This document shows, in pieces, positions 1 to 6,283 of a stretch of 9,019 bases of DNA; position 1 is the first letter of the stretch; each line of letters opens with the position of its first letter. Source of the stretch: a bacterium UBP10_UBA1149. Its GTDB lineage: Bacteria; Desulfobacterota; Binatia; UBA1149. Below the pieces are notes generated by a model that searched no databases, had not been told where the DNA came from, and saw only the letters and a list, made by a program, of their open reading frames with translations. The position numbers and the translations under genes are program-made. The DNA lies in NCBI GenBank assembly GCA_002311335.1, contig DBZX01000060.1:1087-10105 (forward strand), given 5' to 3'.

Positions 1-11
1 AGCTTCCCTTC

Positions 12-41
12 TTGACTAGGCTGCACACCGTGGCCTAGGTT
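12..41 (+). promoter_or_regulatory. Candidate promoter, near-leaderless, for the MBL-fold gene
   Basis: TTGACT at 12-17 is followed after exactly 18 bp by TAGGTT at 36-41, and the ATG lies only 6 bases further on. If this is a sigma70-type promoter, transcription would begin at or next to the start codon. The only purine-rich stretch (GAGG, 42-45) is 2 bases from the ATG, too near for normal Shine-Dalgarno use. The -35 is good and the -10 weak. The same arrangement occurs before thiI. Confidence 0.35.
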
Positions 42-47
42 GAGGCC

Positions 48-791
48 ATGCTGCGACTGACGGTCCTCGGTTCGGCGGATGCCTTCAACAGCGGGGGCTA
101 CCTGCACAGCGCCTACCTGCTCGAAGGCAAGGCCGGCACGCTGCTGCTCGAGTGCGGGCCGTCGGTGCTGGCCGGCTTGAAACGCCAGGGGCTTAACGGC
201 GACTCGATCGACGCGGTGCTGGTCTCGCACCTGCACGGCGATCACTTCGGCGGCATTCCCTTCCTGTTGCTCGAGTACCTGTTCGAGTCGCCGCGCACGC
301 GGCCCTTGCTCGTGGCCGGCCCGGCTGGCACGCAGGAGAAGGTGGAGCAGCTCTACGACTGTTACTACAGCAGGGATCACCTCGATCGCCTGGGCTTTGA
401 CCTGCGCTACATTGAGATCGCACCCGGTGACGAACTCGAGTTGGCGGGCATGGAGGTCGGCGCCTTCAAGGTGCCGCACGGTGCCGAACCCTACTGCCTG
501 GGCTACAGGATCGAAGACAGCTCGGGGGGGAGCCTGCTGTTTTCCGGCGACTCGGCCTGGACCGAGGACTTCGTCGAGCGCAGTGCCGGGGTCGATCTGT
601 TTCTGTGCGAGTGCTGCTTCATGGACAAGATCACCGACTTTCACGTGAGCTACGCCCAGCTGGCGGCCAACCGTGAGCGTCTTGGTTGCGAGCGCCTGCT
701 GGTCACGCACCTGGGCTCGGCCGTCAGGCAGGCCGCCGATCTCGATGCCGAGCTGGCCGTGGACGGGCAGGTAGTGGAGCTGGGCGCCTAA
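48..791 (+). CDS. Metallo-beta-lactamase-fold hydrolase, RNase Z-like subgroup
   Basis: A 247-residue soluble protein with the layout of a dinuclear-zinc MBL-fold hydrolase. The signature HLHGDH gives ligands H61, H63, D65 and H66. H144 (in VPHGAEPYCLGYRI), bridging D168 (in FSGDSAW) and H221 (in VTHLG) complete a plausible two-metal site. The FHVSYAQLA segment with H199 recalls the catalytic HST-type histidine of RNase Z-like proteins, and the N-terminus (LTVLGSADAFNSGGY) is typical of that branch. It lacks the long exosite insertion of true tRNase Z and is shorter than the roughly 300-residue bacterial enzymes, so tRNA 3'-processing is only one possibility; a phosphodiesterase or arylsulfatase-like activity is equally possible. 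There is no signal peptide, so it is presumably cytoplasmic. The ATG at 48 sits right before the family N-terminus. The gene ends in a 4-base tail-to-tail overlap with the Nudix gene. Family is secure; substrate unknown. Confidence 0.9.
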   Translation: MLRLTVLGSADAFNSGGYLHSAYLLEGKAGTLLLECGPSVLAGLKRQGLNGDSIDAVLVSHLHGDHFGGIPFLLLEYLFESPRTRPLLVAGPAGTQEKVEQLYDCYYSRDHLDRLGFDLRYIEIAPGDELELAGMEVGAFKVPHGAEPYCLGYRIEDSSGGSLLFSGDSAWTEDFVERSAGVDLFLCECCFMDKITDFHVSYAQLAANRERLGCERLLVTHLGSAVRQAADLDAELAVDGQVVELGA

Positions 792-1393
792 TCACCCCGC
801 GCAGAGCGCACGCAGTCGAGAAAATTGAGAGTAATGGAGTAGGTGGCGCCCCAGATGTTGTGGCGGCCAGCGGTTATCACCGGCATGTCGTACTGCGTGC
901 CGCCCCAGCTTTTCTTCACGCTGCCACGATGAGCCGGGTCGCCCAGCTCCTCGACGCCCACCGTGAACACGTCGGCCACCTCGTCCGGGTTGGGCGACAG
1001 GGTAGCCCGTTGGTCGAGCACGCCTACAACGGGCGTGATCAGGTACTCCACGCCCAGGGTGTACACGTCGTCCAGGCGGCCTATGACGCGCACGTCGTCG
1101 GCGTCTATGCCCAGCTCTTCGGAGGCTTCGCGCAGGGCGGTGTCCTCGGGGCCCCGGTCGCGGGGGGCCTGTTTGCCGCCGGGAAACGACACCTGCCCGC
1201 CGTGGCTGGGCAGGCTGTCGGTGCGCAGGGTGTAGAGCAGCTCGTAGCCCGTTTCGGTGGCCAGCAGCGGCAGCAGCACGCCGCAGGGTGTCGAGCGATC
1301 CGAGGGTAGCTCCACGCGGGTGCGCTGGTCGAGATGTCCTTGTATGAGGCGGGCTAGCGGCATGGGGCGACATCGTGGCCCGTGGACGGTCAT
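788..1393 (-). CDS. Nudix hydrolase, CoA pyrophosphatase (NudL/UPF0035) type
   Basis: A 201-residue Nudix protein. Residues 65-73 read GGQVSFPGG, followed by REASEELGI at 88-96. The first stretch, preceded by LLYTLRTDSLPSHGG, is the UPF0035 signature upstream of the Nudix box that marks the coenzyme A pyrophosphatase branch (E. coli NudL). As in that branch, the spacing between the glycines and REx2EExG deviates slightly from the canonical 23-residue box. The metal ligands would be E89, E92 and E93. Family members hydrolyse CoA or oxidised CoA to 3',5'-ADP and phosphopantetheine with Mg or Mn; activity here is inferred. The ATG at 1393 is used; an in-frame ATG at 1363 (residue 11) is an alternative. 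Neither has a clear Shine-Dalgarno. Only 38 bp separate it from divergent thiI, so their promoters must overlap if each has its own. Confidence 0.88.
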   Translation of the reverse strand: MTVHGPRCRPMPLARLIQGHLDQRTRVELPSDRSTPCGVLLPLLATETGYELLYTLRTDSLPSHGGQVSFPGGKQAPRDRGPEDTALREASEELGIDADDVRVIGRLDDVYTLGVEYLITPVVGVLDQRATLSPNPDEVADVFTVGVEELGDPAHRGSVKKSWGGTQYDMPVITAGRHNIWGATYSITLNFLDCVRSARGD

Positions 1394-1423
1394 TTGCCAA
1401 GCGGGGGCCGGTGGGGCTAGGTT
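1394..1423 (+). promoter_or_regulatory. Candidate promoter, near-leaderless, for thiI
   Basis: TTGCCA at 1394-1399, an 18-bp spacer, then TAGGTT at 1418-1423 and the thiI ATG 8 bases later. The TAGGTT hexamer, the 18-bp spacing and the closeness to the ATG all repeat the arrangement at 12-41. The -35 begins immediately after the divergent Nudix start codon. No Shine-Dalgarno precedes the ATG at 1432. Confidence 0.3.
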
Positions 1424-1431
1424 CAGTTGTC

Positions 1432-2691
1432 ATGGCAGAAGAACAACGCAGGCTGGTGATCGCTCACTACAACGAGATCACTCTCAAGCTGGGCAACCGG
1501 GGGGCCTTTACCGCGCGCCTGCTCGATAACATGCGGCAGGCACTGGCCTCGCTGCCCAGTGGCGCGGTGCGTTCGCACGACGGTCGCGTGACGGTCGAGC
1601 CGGGGTCGGCTGATCCCGAAGAAATCTGCCGCCGACTGGCCCAGGTGCCGGGCATCGCCAACCTGTCGGTAGCCACCGTCTGCGAGCCCGACATGGATTC
1701 GCTGCTGGCCGAGGTCGAGCGGATGATAGCCGGCTGGCAGCCCGCGGGCAGCTTCAGGGTTAAAGTACGCAGGGCCTGGAAGGGCTTCTCACTGGAATCT
1801 CCCGAGATCGGTGCCCGCGTGGGTGCCGTGGTGGCCGACCGGACGGGTGCGCCGGTTAACCTCGGGCGGCCCGACGAGGTGGTCTACGTGCACGTCGTTC
1901 GCGACGCGATCTACCTGTCGCTCGGGCGCGTGCAGGGCTGCGGTGGCCTGCCGGTGGGCACCGGCGGCAGGGCCTTGCTGTTGCTTTCGGGCGGTATCGA
2001 CTCGCCCGTGGCCGGGCTGCGCATGATGCGGCGCGGCTGCCGGGTGGACGCCGTGCATTTTCACAGCGTGCCCTACCTCGACCGCAGCAGCATGCGCAAG
2101 GCGCGCCGGTTGGCCGCGGTGCTGGCGCGCGGGCAATCAGCCACGAGGCTGCACATGGTGGCGTTTGGCGAGGCCCAGTCCGAGGTGGTGCGCAAGGTGC
2201 CGCGGTCCTTGAGGGTGCTGATGTACCGCAGGCTCATGGTCAAGATCGCCAGCCGCCTGGCCAACCGGGGGAAGGCCGCCGTGCTGGTAAGCGGCGAGAG
2301 CCTGGGCCAGGTGGCCTCGCAGACCATGGCCAACCTGGCTGTCATAGAGCAGGCTGCCGAGCTGCCCCTGTACAGGCCCCTGCTGGGCATGGACAAGCTC
2401 GAGATCACCGACTACGCAAGAAAGGCCGACACTTACGAAATATCGATCGAGCCCGACCAGGACTGCTGCACCCTGTTCGTGCCCCGCCACCCGGCCACCA
2501 GGGCGGCGCTTGAAGACGTTCTAAGGGCCGAGGCCGCGCTTGATGTCGAGGCCTTGATAGACGCGGCCGTCGAGGCGTCGGACTACGAGTACATAAAGTC
2601 TGACTGGGAGCAGCAGGTGCAGGGGGAGGGCAGTGCGGATTCTCTCCTGGTAGCCGGTGGACTCCCCGATGTCTCTGCCGAAATCCGTTAA
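1432..2691 (+). CDS. thiI: tRNA 4-thiouridine synthetase ThiI, without rhodanese domain
   Basis: ThiI adenylates U8 of tRNA and transfers sulfur to make 4-thiouridine; in some bacteria it also carries sulfur for the thiamine thiazole. From the ATG at 1432 the protein is 419 residues. An N-terminal ferredoxin-like segment (IAHYNEITLKLGNRGAF) leads into a THUMP region at roughly 55-165. The PP-loop SGGIDS occupies 186-191 and binds ATP. GESLGQVASQT and YRPLLGMDKLEI are strongly conserved ThiI motifs. C345 and C346 (DQDCCTLF) lie where E. coli has Cys344. There is no C-terminal rhodanese domain, as in Bacillus-type ThiI, so sulfur must come from a separate donor such as a cysteine desulfurase. 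A longer frame opens at an ATG at 1375, but its extra 19 residues overlap the Nudix gene and look unlike the family. It converges on dciA. Confidence 0.93.
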   Translation: MAEEQRRLVIAHYNEITLKLGNRGAFTARLLDNMRQALASLPSGAVRSHDGRVTVEPGSADPEEICRRLAQVPGIANLSVATVCEPDMDSLLAEVERMIAGWQPAGSFRVKVRRAWKGFSLESPEIGARVGAVVADRTGAPVNLGRPDEVVYVHVVRDAIYLSLGRVQGCGGLPVGTGGRALLLLSGGIDSPVAGLRMMRRGCRVDAVHFHSVPYLDRSSMRKARRLAAVLARGQSATRLHMVAFGEAQSEVVRKVPRSLRVLMYRRLMVKIASRLANRGKAAVLVSGESLGQVASQTMANLAVIEQAAELPLYRPLLGMDKLEITDYARKADTYEISIEPDQDCCTLFVPRHPATRAALEDVLRAEAALDVEALIDAAVEASDYEYIKSDWEQQVQGEGSADSLLVAGGLPDVSAEIR

Positions 2692-2741
2692 GCCCCTGTT
2701 CCTGGCTGTGGTCTGCCAGTCGCTGTGGTCTACCGGGGGCT
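2691..2741. terminator. Possible nested hairpin between convergent thiI and dciA
   Basis: AGCCCC (2691-2696) can pair with GGGGCT (2736-2741), enclosing a perfect 5-bp hairpin CTGGC/GCCAG (2702-2706 and 2715-2719) with an 8-base loop. It fills the space between the two stop codons, where a bidirectional terminator would be expected. There is no T-tract on either side, so intrinsic termination is doubtful. Confidence 0.2.
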
Positions 2742-3189
2742 ATTCGGGCAGGCTGCGATTTTTCCAGAGCTTATCGAGGGCTTCTCGGTTGCGCTTGCGA
2801 TCGCTCGTGGCGCCCTGCTCGAGCTTGCCGACGAAGAAGTACAGCTCGCGCACTAATTCCCGCCCCATCTTTTCGTTCAAGCGCTCGCGCAGCTGCTTCT
2901 TGAGAAGGTCGAGCTCCTGCAGCCACGAAGAGTTACGCACAGCCACGATCAATCGGTCGCCGTCCAGCCGGGTGGGTTGCGCGTTGCGCGCGATGGCCGG
3001 ACCGACCACTTCGTCCCAGGCATCCCAGGCCCGGTAGTCGTCGAGCTTGCGCTCAAGCCCCATGCGCTTGAGCGTCGTCGGAAACAGTTCGCCCAGTTTT
3101 TTGGGCTTGTCGGCTCGTTGATTCACCGGCGGAGATTCGTAGCGCCGGGCGAATGCTTTGTCCAACCTTTTTAATGACAGCCCTTGCAT
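2740..3189 (-). CDS. dciA: DUF721/DciA-like protein, probable replicative helicase-associated factor
   Basis: A 149-residue basic protein with a DUF721 core. In the core, W58 (AWDEVVGPAIARNAQP) is followed by a basic/hydrophobic stretch (LDGDRLIVAVRNSSWLQEL) and an amphipathic LKKQLRERLN helix. These are the recurring family elements: W-x-EVVG-x-x-A, G-x-L-x-V-x-V-x-x-S-x-W-x-x-EL. DciA proteins interact with the replicative helicase DnaB in bacteria lacking DnaC/DnaI-type loaders; that role is inferred here. The core is preceded by about 30 Lys/Arg-rich residues and followed by a charged tail (GATSDRKRNREALDKLWKNR). The ATG at 3189 is chosen; a TTG directly before it (3192) would add one residue. 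No Shine-Dalgarno is evident. It is divergent from nrdJ, so a replication gene and the dNTP-supply gene share one intergenic region. The gene symbol rests on family resemblance only. Confidence 0.8.
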   Translation of the reverse strand: MQGLSLKRLDKAFARRYESPPVNQRADKPKKLGELFPTTLKRMGLERKLDDYRAWDAWDEVVGPAIARNAQPTRLDGDRLIVAVRNSSWLQELDLLKKQLRERLNEKMGRELVRELYFFVGKLEQGATSDRKRNREALDKLWKNRSLPE

Positions 3190-3214
3190 CAATACGGGTT
3201 TTTGTGTTTTATTC

Positions 3215-3240
3215 GCCCCCGATCGCGCATGACTGGGGGC
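3215..3240. repeat. Inverted repeat GCCCCC-N14-GGGGGC in the dciA-nrdJ gap
   Basis: Perfect 6-bp arms (3215-3220 and 3235-3240) flank a 14-base centre, 25-50 bases upstream of the dciA ATG. It could be an operator or a hairpin in the dciA leader. A T7 run (3256-3262) lies further along the plus strand but too far from the arm for a classical terminator. Function unknown. Confidence 0.3.
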
Positions 3241-3268
3241 TGAGGCAGAATTTGCTTTTTTTCCTCCA

Positions 3269-3322
3269 ATACCACAACATGTAGTGGTATGGTGATCGGA
3301 CGCCTACCAGATAGGGTAGGCG
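3269..3322 (+). promoter_or_regulatory. Tandem NrdR-box-like operator upstream of nrdJ
   Basis: Two dyad-symmetric sites have centres at 3279.5 and 3311.5, exactly 32 bp apart. Site 1 (3269-3290) is a 22-bp near-perfect palindrome, 20 of 22 positions symmetric. Its central 16 bases, CCACAACATGTAGTGG (3272-3287), fit the published NrdR consensus acaCwAtATaTwGtgt at every strongly conserved position. Site 2 (16-mer CTACCAGATAGGGTAG, 3304-3319) is weaker, keeping C4, A6, A8, T9 and G13 of the consensus. NrdR is the nucleotide-sensing, ATP-cone repressor of ribonucleotide reductase genes and usually binds paired boxes in helical phase about 31-32 bp apart, which is what is seen. Assignment is by motif and context; nrdR itself is not in the window. 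A weak TTGCTT (3252-3257) before site 1 might be a -35, which would put the operator over the core promoter. Confidence 0.65.
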
Positions 3323-3323
3323 T
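3300..3323 (+). other. Perfect 9-bp hairpin in the nrdJ upstream region
   Basis: ACGCCTACC (3300-3308) and GGTAGGCGT (3315-3323) are exact reverse complements around a 6-base AGATAG loop. The dyad coincides with the second NrdR-like box. If transcription starts upstream, the nrdJ mRNA would carry this stem about 70 bases before the start codon. No T-tract follows, so it is not an intrinsic terminator. Confidence 0.5.
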
Positions 3324-3394
3324 TAGACGGCGACAGGTTGGTGTTTTCTCAGTGAGTTCGGGTAGTTCCCCGGCGGTAAGGAGCGGAGGCGGAA

Positions 3395-6250
3395 ATGGAA
3401 AAGAAGTCGGGGATGGTGGTACAGGCCACCGAGATACTGGAAACGGAGGCCCTGGAGGCTACAGGCCAGGCTACGACCGGATTGTCTTTCAGCAGGCGCC
3501 TGTCGAGTGAGGGTGTTGATCCCTGGTCGACCGTAGAGTGGGAATACCGCGACGCGCTCATACAGGGCGAGGGCGGCAAGGCGGTTTTCGAGCAGAAAGG
3601 GGTGGAGTTTCCCGCCACCTGGTCACAACTGGCCACCAACGTGGTCACTTCCAAGTATTTTCGTGGCGCGCTCGGTACCGACGCCCGCGAGACCAGCGTC
3701 CGCCAGCTTCTAGGCCGGGTCGTCGAGACCATCACTGGCTGGGGCGAGCGCCAGGACTACTTTGTCGATGACGAAAGCCGCGACATTTTTCGCGACGAGC
3801 TCACCCATATTCTCCTGGGCCAGCAGGCCTGCTTCAACAGTCCGGTGTGGTTCAACGTCGGGGTGGAAGAGCAGCCCCAGTGCTCGGCCTGTTTCATCCT
3901 GTCGGTCGACGACACCATGGACTCGATCCTGCAGTGGTACCGCGACGAAGGCATCATCTTCAAGGGAGGCTCGGGCTCGGGCGTCAACCTGTCGCGCCTG
4001 CGTTCTTCGAAGGAAACGCTGTCGGGTGGCGGCACGGCCTCGGGGCCGGTGTCTTTCATGAAGGCCGCCGACGCGTCGGCCGGCGTGATCAAGTCGGGGG
4101 GCAAGACCCGCCGCGCGGCCAAGATGGTGGTGCTCGACGTCGACCATCCCGACATCAACGCGTTTGTCGACTGCAAGGCCGGCGAGGAAAAAAAGGCCTG
4201 GACGCTGATCGACGCCGGCTACGACGGCTCGATCGACGGGGACGCCTACGCGTCGGTCTTTTTCCAGAACGCCAACAACTCGGTGCGCGTGAGCGACGAG
4301 TTCATGCAGGCGGTGGTCAACGACAAGGAGTGGAGAACCCGCAACGTCAAGGACGGCGAAGTCTGCGAGACCATGCGCGCTCGCGAGCTGATGGGCCGCA
4401 TCGCCGAGGCCACGCATTTCTGCGGCGACCCGGGCATGCAGTTCGATACCACGATCAACGACTGGCACACCTGCCCCAACAGCGGCCGCATCAACGCGTC
4501 GAACCCCTGCAGCGAGTACATGCACCTGGACAACTCGGCCTGCAACCTGTCTTCGCTCAACCTGATGAAATTCCAGACCACGGACGGCAAGTTTGATGTT
4601 GATGGTTTCCGCCACGCGGTAGACATCATGACAACTGCCCAGGACATCCTGGTCGATAATTCCAGCTACCCGACCGACCACATTGGCGACAACGCCCGGG
4701 CCTATCGAGAGTTGGGCCTGGGCTACGCCAACCTGGGCGCCATGCTCATGTCGTTGGGAATGCCTTACGATTCGGACGAAGGCCGGGCGTCTGCCGCGGC
4801 TGTTACCTCGTTGATGAGCGGCGAGGCTTACCTGCAGTCGGCGCGGCTGGCCGAGGCCCGTGGACCTTACGCGGGCTACGCGCGCAACCGCGAGCCGCAG
4901 CTTCGCGTGCTGGGCAAACACCGCGCTAAGTCACGCGAGCTGGATTCCAGCCGGGTGCCCCTGGACCTGCTGTCGGCCGCCCGCGACGTCTGGGAAGAAG
5001 CCGAAACCCTGGCTACCGAGTACGGCGTTCGCAACTCCCAGCTGACGGTGCTGGCGCCCACCGGGACCATCGCCTTCATGATGGATTGCGACACCACCGG
5101 GGTGGAGCCGGATCTCGCGCTGGTCAAGTACAAGAAGCTCGTGGGTGGTGGCACCCTGAAGTTCGTCAATAACACCGTTGCCTCGGCGCTCGCGCGGCTT
5201 GGCTACGAGAGCCGCGAGATCCAGGACATCGTGGAGTACATAGACGAGCACGAGACCATCGAAGATGCTCCCCACCTCAAGGACGAGCACCTGCCGGTGT
5301 TCGACTGCGCCTTCAAGCCGCGCAACGGCGCGCGCAGCATAGAGCCGCTTGGTCACCTGCGCATGATGGGTGCCGTGCAGCCGTTTATTTCCGGCGCGAT
5401 CTCGAAGACGATCAACATGCCCAACGAAAGCACCGTCGAGGAAATCGAAGAGGCTTACATGGAGGCGTGGAGGCTGGGCTTGAAAGCCGTCGCTATTTAT
5501 CGCGACGGTTGCAAGCGCATACAGCCGCTCAACACGGGCGACACCGACAGCAGCTCGACCAAGGCGGGTAGTGATGATTCAGCTGCTGCCGATTCAGCCG
5601 AAGACGCGTCGGGCGTGGGCCGGCCCGTGCGCAGGCGCCTGCCGACCGACTGTTCTTCGTACAGGCACAAGTTCGAGGTGGCCGGCCACGAGGGCTACAT
5701 CCACGTGGGTTTCTACGACGACGGCACACCTGGCGAGATCTTCATCAAGATGGCCAAGGAGGGCAGTACGATCTCCGGCCTGATGGACACCCTTGCCACG
5801 CTGACCTCGCTGTCGTTGCAGTACGGCGTGCCGCTGAGCGCGCTGGTGTCCAAGTTCTCGCACGTGCGCTTCGAGCCCTCGGGCTTTACCAAGAACCCGG
5901 ACATCCCGATAGCCAAGTCGCTGACCGACTACATATTCCGTTTCCTGGGGACGCGCTTCGGTCAGCCGGTGGTTGTGGCCGGTGTTGAATCACCCGCGGG
6001 CCGGGAGTCCGGGGATGTATCGAAGAGTACCTCCACCCCGGCACTGTTGAGAGTGGTACCGGCGGCCAGGCCGACCGACACTTCGGCGGCTGGTGGTGGT
6101 CGGGGGGAAGGTGGCCTGGAGGAAACCAGCGTTGATTTCATCCTGCCGCAGTCCGACGCGCCGAGCTGTGCCGACTGCGGTGCGATCATGGTCCGCAACG
6201 GTGCTTGCTACAAGTGTCTTAACTGCGGGGCGACCAGCGGCTGCTCGTGA
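3395..6250 (+). CDS. nrdJ: Class II adenosylcobalamin-dependent ribonucleotide reductase
   Basis: A 951-residue NrdJ, which reduces ribonucleotides to deoxyribonucleotides with an adenosylcobalamin-derived thiyl radical, with or without oxygen. Landmarks in order: NSPVWFNVG near 148; C166 in CSACFILSV (redox-pair cysteine); FKGGSGSGVNLSRLRS; the NPCSE triad N370/C372/E374, with C372 the expected thiyl-radical cysteine; C383, 11 residues later, partner of C166; phosphate-binding PTGTI at 555-559; VFDC with C638; QPFISGAISKTINMPNE near 670. A Ser/Asp/Ala-rich linker (about 714-745) leads to a TSCPD domain (about 753-855). A second Gly/Ser/Pro-rich linker leads to a Cys-rich tail with C925, C928, C938, C941, C944 and C950, a likely zinc ribbon plus redox cysteines for re-reducing the active site. 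GGAGG at 3385-3389, five bases before the ATG, fixes the start. NrdR-like boxes lie upstream. It appears monocistronic, converging on ftsB. Confidence 0.97.
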   Translation: MEKKSGMVVQATEILETEALEATGQATTGLSFSRRLSSEGVDPWSTVEWEYRDALIQGEGGKAVFEQKGVEFPATWSQLATNVVTSKYFRGALGTDARETSVRQLLGRVVETITGWGERQDYFVDDESRDIFRDELTHILLGQQACFNSPVWFNVGVEEQPQCSACFILSVDDTMDSILQWYRDEGIIFKGGSGSGVNLSRLRSSKETLSGGGTASGPVSFMKAADASAGVIKSGGKTRRAAKMVVLDVDHPDINAFVDCKAGEEKKAWTLIDAGYDGSIDGDAYASVFFQNANNSVRVSDEFMQAVVNDKEWRTRNVKDGEVCETMRARELMGRIAEATHFCGDPGMQFDTTINDWHTCPNSGRINASNPCSEYMHLDNSACNLSSLNLMKFQTTDGKFDVDGFRHAVDIMTTAQDILVDNSSYPTDHIGDNARAYRELGLGYANLGAMLMSLGMPYDSDEGRASAAAVTSLMSGEAYLQSARLAEARGPYAGYARNREPQLRVLGKHRAKSRELDSSRVPLDLLSAARDVWEEAETLATEYGVRNSQLTVLAPTGTIAFMMDCDTTGVEPDLALVKYKKLVGGGTLKFVNNTVASALARLGYESREIQDIVEYIDEHETIEDAPHLKDEHLPVFDCAFKPRNGARSIEPLGHLRMMGAVQPFISGAISKTINMPNESTVEEIEEAYMEAWRLGLKAVAIYRDGCKRIQPLNTGDTDSSSTKAGSDDSAAADSAEDASGVGRPVRRRLPTDCSSYRHKFEVAGHEGYIHVGFYDDGTPGEIFIKMAKEGSTISGLMDTLATLTSLSLQYGVPLSALVSKFSHVRFEPSGFTKNPDIPIAKSLTDYIFRFLGTRFGQPVVVAGVESPAGRESGDVSKSTSTPALLRVVPAARPTDTSAAGGGRGEGGLEETSVDFILPQSDAPSCADCGAIMVRNGACYKCLNCGATSGCS

Positions 6251-6283
6251 ACGGCCGGGTCGCAGGCATCCGGAAGAAACTAT

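Noticed and set aside
686..1309. A 207-codon plus-strand frame opposite the Nudix gene
   Set aside because: It covers the complement of the Nudix signature and overlaps the MBL 3' end; it has no recognisable domain.
1375..1431. Longer thiI start adding 19 residues
   Set aside because: The extension overlaps the Nudix coding region, is Arg/Gly-rich and unlike the family N-terminus; the ATG at 1432 aligns with it.
3190..3394. Cobalamin riboswitch controlling the B12-dependent reductase
   Set aside because: I find no B12-box (GCCACTG-like) or the other conserved elements, and the leader is too short for the usual riboswitch of about 200 bases.
3710..4921. A 403-codon open frame on the minus strand inside nrdJ
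   Set aside because: It lies wholly antisense to conserved NrdJ catalytic motifs, and its Arg/Val/His/Ala-rich product resembles no family. Long antisense frames are expected in high-GC genes.
6251..6283. CCGG-N12-CCGG as a terminator between nrdJ and ftsB
   Set aside because: Only a 4-bp stem with no T-tract; indistinguishable from chance in GC-rich DNA.
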